Origin: Rostratula benghalensis
Lineage: Eukaryota > Chordata > Aves > Charadriiformes > Rostratulidae
DNA length: 64,000 nucleotides
Assembly (NCBI GenBank): GCA_013399305.1
Contig: VXAI01000065.1
Coordinates: 3,073,705 to 3,137,704 of the forward strand
Direction of reading: 5' to 3'
Of this stretch, positions 24,989 through 38,410 are shown one piece after another (position 1 is the stretch's first letter; each line of letters starts with the position of its first letter). Position numbers and translations under genes: made by a program. The notes below the pieces were generated by a model that was not told the origin of the DNA, searched no databases, and was given only the letters and a program-made list of their open reading frames with translations.

Positions 24989-27173
24989 ATTTGCTTATTC
25001 AAAAAGCACACAAAATTTTTGACTAAACAGATCTTTAAATATCTAAAATGCATTGAAAAATTTTGAGTTGAAAAATTTTAAGTGTTTGATAAAAGTATAT
25101 TAGTATATAAAATTTACTCATTGCATCAGGCTTATATGTGCATGAACAGATATTTTCCAAATGTCCTTAGATCCTTCGATGGAAATCAGTTTCCTGATGA
25201 TTACAAAAAAGGAAAATTGTATATTTAAGTCGAAATATATCCAGGATTTTCAAATATTCATGACAAACAAGAAACTACAAAGTAAGTAAGCAAAGATTTT
25301 AGTTTACATGTTTGCTGGGCTGCAGGAAGCCTGTTCTTAGAATCAGATGTTTGAACACTTTTTTTCAGATTGTGGTACGGGAAAGAAATTATATTTTCAG
25401 TCAAAATTTTACCCAGCTATAAACCCCAAAATTTACTGTCTTGAAAGTCCTCCACACAGTTACCTGTTTTTCTTTACTGTTTATTATGAGGTAGCCTAGA
25501 TTTTGAAGGAAAGAAGATAATTGAATGTAACTTGGCATTGCATCCTGTCAAATATAACTTTGTTCAACTTTTTATGTGTATTTTGTATTCTAACAGTGGT
25601 GTTGTCTGGAAGTTCATACTCCCACTGCTTTTAAAAAAATACACATGTGAAAATAAAACATATATTTTTGGACTTGAAAAATAACCAAACAATTTATACT
25701 TAAATATCCAAAAGAAAAAGAATCATTCATATGGATGAATGGGTTTTGAACACAAATATTGTGTACATGCTGCAATCTGTAAGCATAGCTGGCAATTTTC
25801 TGTATGCCAGAAGAAAAACAAGTAGGCTTTTCAGGACTCCTTGCAATTATTGTCTTTACAGAAAGAAAAACAAATAAATTCTAGAGGACACAGATTCCAA
25901 ACCTGTCATTTCAGAGAGAAGAAAATGCTAGACAAAAGAAGAAGCAGTTATTAAAATTTTACTCAAAGCCTTTTTTTAATTTTTTTTTTCTTTAAGGATC
26001 CGTAAACAAAATTAAAGTTAGATTGTTAAAGCTCCACATAGAAGTTTCTATAACATTTGTGTGCTGTGGCTGAGCAATAGCAATACTTGAAAACTAAACA
26101 GATTTGTAAGAGTTCTTGTCTGACGAGGAAACTGCATCACAATACCAAGAAGGCAATTATAGCCAATAGAGGCTTTGTAATGAATCACTGCTTTAATTTG
26201 GTTTAGTTTTTCTTCTGTAAAGTGCAGAATAAAAATATGTCTTTGAAATGATAAGTTGATTGCAATTGAAGATTGCCTAAGAATTCTAGTTGTCTCCACT
26301 TGGTTTAAAACATAGGTCCAAGTGGGGAGAAATGGGTTGGAACTAATGAGCTGACGTAGGCTGAGCTGCCAAAGCTGTGTCTAGGAGTTGTATCTAGTTT
26401 GGGCTCAGGTAATAGGGGCAGAAAGAGCTGATTTCTTCAGTTGATCTCCACATTTGACAGTTCAGGGAAGAGCTGGTTTGAGACCACATTGACTGCTTCT
26501 TCACTGCTTAATTGCCCAATTGCCCTGGTCATGCTAGGCCTCAAGTTGCAATTAGGTTTAGTGAAAATGGAGGTAATGAGGCTAATTTTATTTCACAGGC
26601 TTTTTCCACGTGTAAGTGGAGACAGGGGGATGGGGCTTGCACTGGATGGAACATGCTGGTGTGGGGTTTAGCAGCAGATAGAACTGACCAGGTATCACTG
26701 GCTCTAGGGGTTGTGTTTCAGAATGGCTTGAGAATGGAGAGGATTAAAAAGCATACTGTGTGAGTGCTGAAACATAGTGTTATTAACTGAGTATGCTGTC
26801 TGAAAGGATTTATTTTGTTAGGAAGGAAGCAATGTACATTGAAACAAGTAGAATCAGCCACTAAGAGAAGTGTGCTACTGCTGGCAGTTCTTACTGGACC
26901 TCAATTCTGCACATTAGAGCTAAAAAATATTGCTGAAAATATCATTGCAAGTTGTCCATCATCAGTGAAACTGCGAAAAAAAAGTAGAAGAGAGAAACAT
27001 TTTCTGTTTTCACCTGTATGAACAGTGCAGTATATGTAGATTTTCTTATAAGCTGCCTTTTTTTCATTTTCTTCAAGACTTTTTAAAATAAGCTGAGAAA
27101 ACTGTAGTTGAGATCCTTGAGTTTCTGAATAGACTTTTAATGATTTGACATGTTCATTTAATCTACTGTTTGG

Positions 27174-27218
27174 TTTGTACAGGATATTTGCTTTTTTTTT
27201 TTTTTGTACAGGATATTT
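27174..27218. repeat. 16-bp direct repeat flanking a T-run
   Basis: tttgtacaggatattt occurs exactly at 27174-27189 and 27203-27218, a 29-bp period, with a run of about 12 T filling the gap. It resembles a duplication that captured or created a homopolymer. Confidence 0.9.
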
Positions 27219-30200
27219 TCTTCTTCAAGATATTTTCTAAAGATAGGTAATGGTGTGATATGAGAGCCTTATGAAAACCCTTTTCTTCATTAATAAGAAT
27301 CCATAGGTTTTGCCAAGACAGGTATGATAAGATGTAAATTGAAATCAGCTGCGGAGAGATAAGAGCTGTGTAAACAAATTACTTATAAAGTGATTCTCCT
27401 GTAGACTGTCCTGTTACAGGTTTGTTCTCTAGCTGTTTGTGTATGTAGGAGTATAGCATGTGTACAAGTATATTTCAATTTATGCTACTTCTTTCAATCT
27501 CTTCTTCAAAAGACATATGTGTCTTTATGTACAGTGGATTCCCATTCAGTCTTTGGGACTAAAGAAGTTTCCAAATGGCATATCTATTTGTGAAAAAGTC
27601 TATTATGTCTATTATCTACTACAGCTGTATCTTATAGTAGGGAATTTGTATTGGTAATTTTGTCTTCATTGCAGTCAAGACTAATATTTATTCAAAGGAT
27701 GTTAATTCATAGTGGGTTATAACTTTGCTTTGAATTCTATATACCCTATTGTATAAGGTAAGTCATTCATTAGGACAAATTTACATGTCTCTGACTTGTT
27801 CATGGTAACCCCAGAGAAAGGTCTACTAAAATAAAATGGTAAGTCTATCAAAAAATGACAATATGTGATCTGAGAAGGAAAGAGTGACATTTATACAAAA
27901 TTAAAATACTGAATGCAACCTGCAGACTAACAGAGAGAGGAAGAAATAAAGTGCTGGTTATTTATCCATTAAAGGATGGGTAATAGAAGCTTGAATTCAT
28001 TGCCAGCTTCAGCATAAAGCCTTCATGACCTTTGGCTAGGCCATTTTAGGACTGTTCTTTTCTTATTGTGATTATACATCACCTACTTGAGGAAAAAGAG
28101 AAGGAACAGGTTTGTAAAGCACATTGAAAATTCAGTGTCCTTTCTTTTTATATTCTCTTGTTAGAAATAAAAAGTGTTCTTGAAGGGCACACTGGTGTTT
28201 GAAAGATTATTTTGTCACAGAAGTGTCAGTGATTGAGCAGTGCTATGGAGATGAAGAGCTGCAAAGGCCTGGGAGGATGGCAATGCCAGTGTTTCAAACA
28301 AAGCTGCATTGGCTGTACAGTTTCTCAGTCATTATTTCTCCCTAAATTAAGAAGAGGTAATGAGAGGATTCTTATGCAGACAACTAGCTGGGGAAGAAGG
28401 AATCCCTAACCGTTGATGTAATTTGGTTGTATTTTACTCTAATCAACTGTAAGGGAGCAGATTAAATTAATGTCTTATTTTTCCTCCTAGAAAAAGGTTG
28501 TCCTGGAGCAGACAGGTACCTAGTTACTGTTAAACAAAATTTATGAGTTAGTCACAAAGACAGCACCAAGTCTTTAAATTATTATACTTAGTGGTAATGT
28601 TCCTGAAATGTTGACAAAATATTTTGAATAACAGTACGGTAAATATATAATGAAAATGAACTAATAGAATTTTTATATAACTGTTGCACAGCCAAGATAC
28701 AGGATGTATCTACTGGCTGCTATACCAAGAAAAAAACAGGTCTGTAAGTTTCCAGCTTAAGGGGAAATTCCCTTATATTGTATAGATGTATTGTAAATTG
28801 CCTATTTCAAGTTGTTCTTGGAAGGCCAAAGTTCAATGTTTTGTGTGTGTGCCTGTGTTCATTAATGAGGATGGCGCAAGGCACAGAGTTATGCATTATG
28901 TGTAGTATGTAAAAGCTGAATTTTCCGTTTGAACTGATCTTTAAGGGGATGAGAAGAGATAGTCACTTGCAGAAAAATCTCACACTGTTGTTTTTAGGTC
29001 AAGGGGATAGGAAGCAAAGGTTCACTTCTTGGAGTGTTATATCCCACAACAAGGAGACAGGATTGATATGGACTATTTAGAAAAGGATACAAGTAGCAAA
29101 ACAAGTTGAATGTGACTGAAAAGAGGAAATGGTTTGGTGTTACCCTCAAAGAAAATAGATAAAGGAAAAGTAATTTTCCTTTATATTTGCATTTATTTAC
29201 ATCTCAAAGAAAAGAGGCAGGCAATTTTTTTTATTGCATGAACTTAAACTCTGATGTCACATTTAAGATTTTATGCTCAACTTCTATCTGTCTGTCAGAT
29301 GAACAAGACAGCGTTCTGCATAGTAGCCATTTTTGTGTTAGTAGCAGGAAACTCAACAGCAAAACAAGAAAAAAGGTTGCTGGTTGTGTTTTGCATACAC
29401 CTTAAACCACACTCAACAGAGAAAAATGAGGATGAAAGAATGATGTTGAACCTGTGTCTTACTAGTGTTTTACTTTGTGCTGTGAACTAGAGCCTCTTAA
29501 AAAATCCTTTACCTCCAAACTTTTCTTTCTGTCTTCACATAAGTCTGCAGTCAGAGGGTGATATTTTGTTCATAGATCTTGCCACAGGATCAAGTCTTGA
29601 AGTTCTAATGTCTCTTAAGTACCCTATATTTTACACTCCATACAACTTTTCCAGTTGTAAAACAGAGATGAGAGTTTATATTTTCTTGTCTCCTTTATAC
29701 TTTCGGTTGGTTTCAAGGTGGGGATCTGTGTGTTCTTTAGGCAGTGCACAACACAATGTATTTCTTTGCAAAGTTCTTCAGAAAACTTTGTAATGTAAAC
29801 AACTTTGAAAACCATAGGCTTTAATGGCAGAACCTTTGCTAGCCCCATATTTGCATAGCTGAATGTTTTTGGATTACAGGATTAACACTTGAAAATTATG
29901 TTTAGAATAGTTGAATCTGGATTTTTGCACATCAACTCTAATCTTCAGTTTAGGATCTGTTGGGAGTATTTTTCTTGTAATAACAAGATTACTTGTCTCC
30001 TCCCCAAAATCTGCATTGTGTAAACAATCAGTCATGAGCACATCATTCAAACTGTTTATCAGTGCTCTTATAATCGCTATCCCTACTTTATCCAGGTGAT
30101 ATCCAGGTTTTTGCAGAACTATAGCTGCTGACAAATTTGTCTGTAATACCCAGTAAAATAATGGTCTGGAAAGTAATTTTGTAAAACATAATTAGGAAGA

Positions 30201-31460
30201 ACATTCCTATTTTTTAATACTGTGCTTTAATGCTTTTGTCAACACCTTGCAGTATAGCTGAAAGATAGGAGACAGAAGCCAAAAAACTGACAGTGCAGCC
30301 TTTCCTCTGGATATGCCGCCTTGATGAAAAGTTCATTCTACAATTCTTCACATTGATGTGTGTGTCTGGCCAACTGTAACATAGAAATATTATAGTAAGC
30401 AAACTTGGCAATGAGGATTTTGAACTTGACAGCTGGACTTCATTTCTTGAAGATGAGTTTTTGTCACATTTGCAATTCTTGCATTTGGCAGTGTTTATCT
30501 GAACAGTGGCATGTATTATGGACCCAGAATTTAGAACAGATTTTTGATTGCATAAAAAGCACAAAAAGTCAAATATGCTAAGGCTAAAATAATATTTACA
30601 GCAATTACTTTTGTCTACTACATCCCATTCCTACAAAGTACGAAGATTATTTTTTTTCTTTTTTACTTTTTAGGAGTACTTTGGCAGGACTTTTTGCTGT
30701 TCATATTTAGTTTGTTTTATAGGCTTTTACTTCTGTTTACTCTTTCTAACTATTCCAAAATGCTCAGATGAAAGACTGGATTTGTAAAATGGCCTGTTAG
30801 AAAGTTATAGATGGTTATATGAGATGAAAACTACAGGGTGCTTAATTCAACCTAATAGAAATTTTCAGGCTTAGTCTGAAATCTAAAGCCTAGAGTTACA
30901 AAGATTCCTAGTTTAAAAGATCTGGGATACGTAATTATAGCTCTGAGAAGGACAAATGACTTATACTAGATTTTAGAAGTTAAGGCATTCTAAAAAATTT
31001 CAATGACTAGAAGGAGTACATGATCATTCATTCCCTTGGATATATTTTCCATGTCATTGGTAAGAAGTGTGTTTGTGGGCCTTAAGTCTAATAGGGTGGC
31101 TTATAAAATTGTCAGCCTTTGAAAATGTGTTTTTTTGTTGTTGTTGTTTATGTTTAACAGCAGCTTCTTAATTTGATGCTAAATTCTCAAAGTTGTGAAA
31201 GAGTTAGTAAGAGATATTAAGAATTCTTTTGAAGCTAGGAACTTAAATAGAACTTTTCTTTTTCAGTGCTTCAGAGGTGAGCCCTGATGTTATGTTCACA
31301 GTTTGACTTGTTCCTTAGGAATCACAGAAATTCTAAGGATTATCCCCTATTGCAATAGGGAGAGAATAAAATTATTTGGCTTATAGCTTCAAATCACTTC
31401 AGCTGGTTTCATTTCACTGAGAAGAGCAGCAAGAGATGTGTTTATGTCAGGGTTGTGGGA

Positions 31461-31526
31461 TTTTTTTCTTTTCTTTTGTTTTCTTGTTGTTTTGTTGTTG
31501 TTGTTGTTTTGTTTGTTGGTTTTTAA
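31461..31526. repeat. T/G-rich low-complexity tract
   Basis: Irregular TTTTG and TTG units, including about five consecutive TTG triplets. Simple sequence, likely length-variable. Confidence 0.85.
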
Positions 31527-32734
31527 TTGAGGTGAACAAACCATCTATGGATCCTTGAACAGGAAGTGTTTGGAATGATTCCTTTCCTGTTGTCTCTGGT
31601 TTAGACGCGTATGATCCTGATCCTACTGAGGTCAACAAGAAGTAGAAAATCTCCTTTAATTTTCTTCTGGTTGAGTTTAAGGAAAATGTCTTTCGTCTTC
31701 TTAACACAATCTGGAAAGTAGGAAATCACTTCAGGGTGTTGAAAGCTGAGGTCTTACAGTGCGTTTGCTGCAAGGTTATTGGATGCATGAATAAAAGTCA
31801 CCGAGTTACACAAGAAGTATCAATTTTTAGGCAGAATTAGTTTGAAAGTAATTTCACATAAGTAAGCATAATTAAGTCAAGCAATATGAAATTTGAGATT
31901 GTGTTTGTAGTAGCAAAAAGTAGTTTGATTGCTCTGGTTATCACAATTAATTATATAGTTACTATTTTTAAGTAGTTGGTCAAAAAGAATAGATGTGCCT
32001 TTGGAAAGCTTGTTTGTATAATTCACAGGATTAAATGAACAAAGATAGTATATGATTAGTATTCTCAACTGCAATGGTAAACCACTTAACAAAACCAAAA
32101 CAACATTGTTCTTTTGTGTTTGATCACTATAAGAACAAAGAAAGAAAACAAAATAAAAGTTATTCTACGCCATTTCCTGACTAGAATGTGTACGTACTGC
32201 TTTGAAACAGTTTCCCTAAATACGGCATCTTCTTTACATTATACTGTGGTTTTTGTCATACTCCAAGCAATAGTAAATTCTTATAAGACCAGGGATCTAG
32301 CAAGGTTATCTTCAGACCAGAGTACCTTGGAAAATATTGTTTCATTTCCAAGAAAGAGAAAATTCTAAAAATGAGAAAAGAGATGCTTCAGAGGAAGTTA
32401 TGCAAACAGAATAGAGGATGACCCTGGATTTTCACTTAATGAATTCCTCTAGCAACATTCACGAGCAGGCACAGGAATCTCACTGGAAATGTTTTGAAGA
32501 GTTATATGCAATAATGCATTGAACATTGGAAAATGGTTTAGAGGAAAGTATGGGCAGAAACAATTAAATGAGGAGGTAACCAGAACTTCATTATGTTAAA
32601 CACTTAAATAACTACTTCTGATGTCCCATAATCTTTCTGGAGCAATATTTCCTTTTTTAACTAAACATTTATTTGTTCTGATGCTGCCTTTAAATTTTGA
32701 CTTCTCTTGGCTAACAGTTTGCCTGTTAAATTTA

Positions 32735-32755
32735 GAAAGAAAGAAAGAAAGAGAA
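32735..32755. repeat. (GAAA)n microsatellite
   Basis: Four consecutive GAAA units followed by GAGAA. A short purine microsatellite. Confidence 0.85.
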
Positions 32756-33619
32756 GTCCAATGTTGGCAGTAGTGTATTTTCATGAAATTGCTGTAACCA
32801 TTGCATTCTCTATGGACACATGGCTTTTATCATGTTTTGCTCTCTTCTTCCTCTCCTATTTCTTCCAAGTCTAACAGCAAAGAAAAAAAACAAAACCAAC
32901 CAGTTTTCCCCACAATATCATACCACTTCCTGTCAAAAGCAAAGTTTAAGACAAAGATTTAATGATATTAATTATACAAACCCAGAGGTAATAGAAACAG
33001 GACTTTGTTCCTTCTTAACCTTGAATAACAGCATGACATGCTAGTTATCTCCAGAATCTCGGAAGAATTATTTACATCCTCTCCTGATGCAGATTATTTG
33101 TTTCTCCCTCCCTCTCTTCCCCCACCCACATTCCTCTGAAGCTCTGGATGTTTGCCATGGCTTGAAGGATGTTGAGCTGCATGTAAAAACTGTTGCTGTT
33201 TACTTGAGAAACTTCCCTGGTGCTTGGTTGTGTCATTTTGCTCATTCTTAAAGCACTTGCCTTGATTTTCATGTCAACACCCCTGTGCTTTTCACAAGAT
33301 CGTCTGGAAAGCTTCATTTAACAAATTTTTTTCTTGTAGGGGTGTCAATGATGTGTTCGATTTTTCCCTTCCTCTTGAAGTGCACAGATTTGTGACCTTG
33401 GGTACTTTGTAAAAAAGAGATGTGTCTAACTGTCATTCCCAGGGGCATTTGGTTGTATGTGTGTGGTAAGCATGCTACGGATCTGAGGCTGAAATTGGCC
33501 TCTTATATGAAATCAGTGACCCACGTGATTCTATCCAGCCCTGTTCTCATAGCCTTACATAAAAAAAGTATCCCCAAGTATGTGTCTTCTCTCTGTTGGG
33601 TAATTGCTTTTTGTAAATA

Positions 33620-33780
33620 ATTTGTTATTGGCTTTTGTTATCCATAGTCATGGGCCCTGCAAGCTGCCTGTCTTGATTAATATGGCAATAAAATTTGCAC
33701 TGTCGTGAATCCTGCTAAACAGTCTTTTTCATTTTCCTTATAATGGTTTGGCTAATTAAATGTGTTCTCTCTAACCGTAT
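33620..33780. other. Possible conserved non-coding element
   Basis: This stretch has a balanced, non-repetitive composition with homeodomain-like words (ATTAATATGGCAATAAAATTT, CTAATTAAATG) and few homopolymers. Vertebrate enhancers in long introns of developmental genes often look like this. The impression is by eye only; no alignment could be run. Confidence 0.2.
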
Positions 33781-34989
33781 TTTGTTCAACCAAAAGAAAC
33801 ATGACAAAAAAGCTCTTGACAGAAAATTAATCCTTTTTGAATCTTTCATTAAATTTTTGTTTTCTAATCAAAGCAAATTGCTAGTGCGTGCACTTATATT
33901 AGAAAAAATATTTTTTTCTCTTCCTCAGAACTGTCATAGTGCTGCTTGAAGATTTCTGTGTTTTCTTACTACGTTAGAACCCAAAAAATAATATCTAAAG
34001 AAAACCGGATTAATAATCATAACCTGGAATAAATCATTTGGCACTGAAAAGCTAGGAACTACAATCATTTATCCTTGATTTATCCATTTATGTATTAAGT
34101 GGCATTTTAAAGCAATAACGCGTAGGCACCGTTGAATGTAAAACTCAAACTCTGTAATGCTGACATTTTCTCTGCTAATGTTTTTTCTTGTGCTTACCAT
34201 CCCCACCCTCACTCCAAATCCTGCACTTGTGCTGGCACAATTTGACAGAAAAGTTTAGGGGTTTTTTTTGTATTTTTCTTTTTTTTTTTTTTAATTTTAT
34301 ATTCTGTCCTGCCCTGAAGACTAAAAATTAGAAGGTGGTGGCTTGTCTATCTTTGAAGTTCTGTGACTAGAAGAGGAAAAAGAAGCATGCTGTGGATCAA
34401 AGTCACCAGCATGCAAGCAATAGGGAGGGAAACAGATATATGCCTGTATATGAAAGGAGCAGTGATGAGCAAATCTGATAAGAGAACAGAGTACATAGAG
34501 TAGAATGGCATGTAAGTGAGCCATAAAACATGGGAAAACTAGGGGGACAGAAAACAAGAGATGCAAAAAATTACAAGCAAGCAAAGTGTGATACTGTGTG
34601 ACTAGTGGGGTTTTTATGGATTTTTTTTTTGCATGTCTGAGACAAATAAATGAAATTTATATTACTACCAGTCAGAACTTAACAAGCTGTTGTAGACAAG
34701 TGCTACATATAACACAAATGTAATTGGGAACCACACTGTATTTTTATTAACTCAGTCTCACTGTCTACTTTATCTACAGGAGAGAATTCTACTCAAAGAA
34801 TGTATAGCTAGTCAGTGACTTGTACTGAAATTTATGTTAGCTATGCAAGATACAGATATATTGTCTGAAAGTTGTTTATCTTGAATTACATAGTAGCAGC
34901 ATTATTGCTTAAATTTGATCTTCCTGTTAGAGAGGGTACAAGGTTCTGACCTGCTATATAAGATGGTTTTTTGTTGTACAGTAATGTCA

Positions 34990-35330
34990 TTTGAACTGGG
35001 AGATGGAAGTGGCAGCCTTGTTGGCTCAGGGTTGCTGGGTAAACTCAGCTATGAGCCACAAACACATCCCAGGCACCTTGGGAGGCAAAGCCCAGGGGCC
35101 TTTGTGGGCCCTGACTCCACAAGGGCCCTTGGGAGGGAACAATGCTGGGACTGGGAACCTGTTGGATCCCGGGGGTTCTTTGCAGATCCTTCCCCTGTAT
35201 CTGCAAATTTCATTTATGCAGTAGCCCCCATGTTAGCAGAGGCCTTATGCTGGTTGAGTGAATTAGCTGGTAGCACTGCAAGAGAGTTGTTCATAAGCAA
35301 CATGTGGCTAAAACCCACATGTTGATTGCC
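34990..35330 (+). other. GC-richer patch with a 136-codon open frame, unidentified
   Basis: Composition changes here to G/C-rich words (cccaggggcc, gggaggcaaagcc) unlike the AT-rich surroundings, and a frame is open from 34915 to 35325. A TATATAAG lies at about 34953-34960. The translation has no domain that I recognise. It could be an old retroposed fragment, a solo LTR, or chance. I see no matching LTR ends or splice sites that settle it. Confidence 0.3.
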
Positions 35331-36128
35331 CATACATTAAGTGTGTGAGCGTATAAGGAGTTCTGGAGTGCCATTTGTATGATGGTCTATATCAGCACAA
35401 GATAAATTTAACCACAAATGGATAAATTTGATAGAACTAATGAAGCATACATTCCAGAATGTGGGCAATTAGCCAAAGATGCATATTTTGACTCTGTAAG
35501 GTATGTGATGCCATTTTAAGTAAGTGGGAAAGCAGAAAAGCAGGTTTGTACATATTACTTCTTCTACTTGGGAACCATTCTGCATAGTTCTGTTCTGCAT
35601 AGGAACACTGTTTAGATCAGGCAGTCTAGGAGGTAACAGCATTTAGTAAGATCATCACTTCATTCAAGGAAATTGAGGCTTTTGAATCCAGTGCTGCAGA
35701 ATTACTTTTCTGGTTTTAGCTGGCACTGCGCTGCACAAAATTGAAAAGGACTGAATAATTTGAACAGTAGTCAGCTAGATTAGACCTGGCATGAATATAA
35801 CCACTTTAAGAGTTTATTATTTGCACAATTTAGTTTTTCTTTAATGCTTTGAGCATGCTTAGTTTCATTTTTTGTGAAAAGGTTTTCTATTTATTGTAAT
35901 GTTATCTGGGAGCAATGACCATTAGACTGTGCTTTCCTAAGAGTTGACTGAGCCAACATGCCAGAATCACCATGTATGGTATGGTGGGTACGTTCAGTTC
36001 CTGAGCAGCATGTACTGCAAGTTCTGTGATCTTACTGGTTCAGAATTTAGCATAGATGCCTTTTTCAAGTAAAATAAATAAGAAAAAATGCACACCCCTT
36101 CATAACAACAGACTTGAAAGGAATGTGC

Positions 36129-36148
36129 ATATATATATATATATATAT
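36129..36148. repeat. (AT)10 microsatellite
   Basis: Ten uninterrupted AT units, followed by GTAT. Likely polymorphic. Confidence 0.95.
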
Positions 36149-36849
36149 GTATCTCTGTAAATTTATACTTATATGTATGTGTGTGTTTATAAATTCAATT
36201 AAGGACAGAGTGAGTCTTAAGGATATTTTTAATGTAAGTTTATATATCTGGTGTGCAAACTTGGACAAAACTAACCATTTTATTTCTATAAAAAGTAGCT
36301 TGATGCTGAAGGATATGCAAGATATGGCTTGGTAATAACAGGGAATAAGCATTTTTCTTAATAAGTTTTAGATACCAATTTTGTTTTCCCGCCTCTAGCT
36401 GGGGGGGGGGAAATGATATCATTAGTTGGTCATTTAAAAATGTAAAACTAATGATAATTTCAAAGTGTCAAAGTTGTCTAACACTGTGTAAGTACCCATT
36501 TTAATACCAGTTAATAAAATGGTGGACAATAATTTGTTTTTTTGAAGACTTATGGACTATAGGTCTATCTGAAAACCAGTAAGCAGTGCTTTTAATCTGT
36601 CTGGCAGTGACAATAGGTGATTCTGATATTTTCATCTTTGGGACATTGCAGAGACAATATATAAAGAGGTGTTTCAAGGCTATTTGTTTCATATATCCTA
36701 CATCCCCAAAGGGTGATGGTGAATAGGGTAGTTCTTTTAATACTGGACTTTCCTGAATTTATTCTGTGTACGCTCTGGATTGCTTCTTCTGAAGAATCCA
36801 AAAGGCCCTCATGATCTAAATGCAGTCTCGGGGATGAAGAGATTGAGAG

Positions 36850-37508
36850 CAGCTCTGACAAGAAGGACTTGGGGCTACTAGTGGAAGTAATACTGGACAT
36901 GCGTTGGCAATGTGCGCTCACAGCCCAGAAAGCCATCCATATCTTGGGTTGCATTAAAAGAAGTGTGGCAAGCAAGCCAGGGATGATGGCTCTGCCCATC
37001 TACTCCTCTGTAGTGAGATTCAACCTGGTGTACTCCGTCCATATCTGGAGTCCTCAGCAGAAGACGTGGACCTGTCTGGAGTAGGAACACAAAAGTGATC
37101 AAAGGGCTGGAACACCTATTGTATGAGTACAGGATAAGAGAGTTGGGGTTATACAGCCTGGAGCAGAGAAAGCTCTAGGGAGACCTTATAGAAGCCTTCC
37201 AGTACCTAGAGGGCCATTAGAAGAAAGATGGAGACAGACTTTTAATAGGGCCTGTAGTGATAGGCCAATGGTAATGGTTTTAAACTAAAAAACAGTAGAC
37301 TAGATATAAGGAAGAAATTTTTTACAATGAAGGTAGTGAAATGATGTCATAGGTTGCCCAGAGAGGTGGTAGATGCCCCATCCCTGGAAAGATGCCAGGT
37401 CAGGTTGGACGAGACTCTGAGCAGCCTGTATTTAGTTGAAGGTGTCCCTGCTTATTGCAGGGGACTTTGGACTAGATGACTTACAAACCAAACCATTCTA
37501 TGTTTCTA
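36850..37508 (+). mobile_element. CR1-type LINE 3' portion, sense orientation, degraded
   Basis: Begins inside the region after the RT palm (a DLGLLVE-like frame at 36869 onward, then a stretch resembling the CR1 sequence with two small exchangeable Cys/Ile-Leu-Gly-Cys-Ile residues, and SRE/LPLYS-like words). It continues through the C-terminal region and the 3' UTR (agaggtggtagatgcccca, ggttggac) and ends in CCATTCTATGTTTCTA at 37493-37508, the CR1 tail. One frame is open only to 37084. Downstream there are shifts and a TAG (agctctaggg). The part just before the tail lacks the usual short block between GATGACTT and CCAAACC, a small internal deletion. Not capable of transposition. Confidence 0.9.
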
Positions 37509-38380
37509 AGTACAAAATAGAAAGAAAATATTTGGCCAATACAAATAGAGGACATATGACTGGAGCTGGCAGAAGGAAGGACCAATGGTCAAAAAAAAGT
37601 CAGACACTGGTTGAAAGTCACTATACAGCTGAACATAAGGAGAGGTGAGAGAGCGATAGTGTTGTCAATTGACTACATGGAAATTCTTTCCATGTATTAG
37701 TGGAGAGTTCAGTGAACTATAGGATAGCTTGATGAGGAATCCCTTTGGCTTAGATAAAATGGTGAAGAAGAGCTATTTTAATATCTTCAGGTTTGTATTC
37801 AAGTCTGTCTCTTGACCAAGATGAATAGAAGGCTTTTCAATGAGATCTCCTCCATTGCTTTTCCAATGAAAGCAAATGATAATTCATTTGTAAGTTGTCA
37901 TAAAGATACAGTACAATGCATTTGTTCAAGGACCAGGTGTGGAAGCAGCACCACTATTTGACTTTTCCCTTTGACAGATGACTGCAATTGAAGACTTGTC
38001 TGGGGCAAACATTACCTCATAATGTATTTGGCACCAGCACAAGTGGAAAGATTATAAAAGAAAATAGTCGTATCCTACAATATGAAAAGGAAGAGAGTAT
38101 TGTTTCCTTCATCCAAAATTCACAATTTGGCAATTAATGCAGCATAGATTGTGCATCTGAGTAGCTTATTTCAATATTCTGTGTATGAAAACAGGGGATG
38201 CTTGCTGTAAAAGGTTTGTCTGGACATCTCTAACCATTTGGTGAACAATTTCTTCTTATCTGATGATAGGCAGCCTTATTTATCATGTTTGAGGAAAGTT
38301 AACAAAGTGGTCATGCTGTCATTTTGTGTACTAGCATATTATGATGCCACTTTCTTCCTGTTTTCTCAGGCCTAATTACC

Positions 38381-38410
38381 TGTTTGCTACTAGCAAGCTA
38401 GTAGCAAACA
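38381..38410. repeat. Perfect 14-bp inverted repeat with a 2-bp spacer
   Basis: tgtttgctactagc at 38381-38394, then AA, then gctagtagcaaaca at 38397-38410, its exact reverse complement. No mismatch in 14 bp. It is not followed by a T-run or set within a larger inverted element that I can see. Confidence 0.95.

Larger units (their letters stand above)
24989..36849 (+). other. Long intronic AT-rich stretch
   Basis: About 12 kb with no exon, RNA gene or clear mobile element that I can support. Contents listed separately: the 16-bp direct repeat at 27174-27218, the T/G tract at 31461-31526, the (GAAA)n at 32735-32755, a possible conserved stretch at 33620-33780, a GC-richer patch at 34990-35330, the (AT)10 at 36129-36148, and a G10 run near 36401-36411. 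Open frames are all under about 140 codons and lack domains. Confidence 0.6.
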
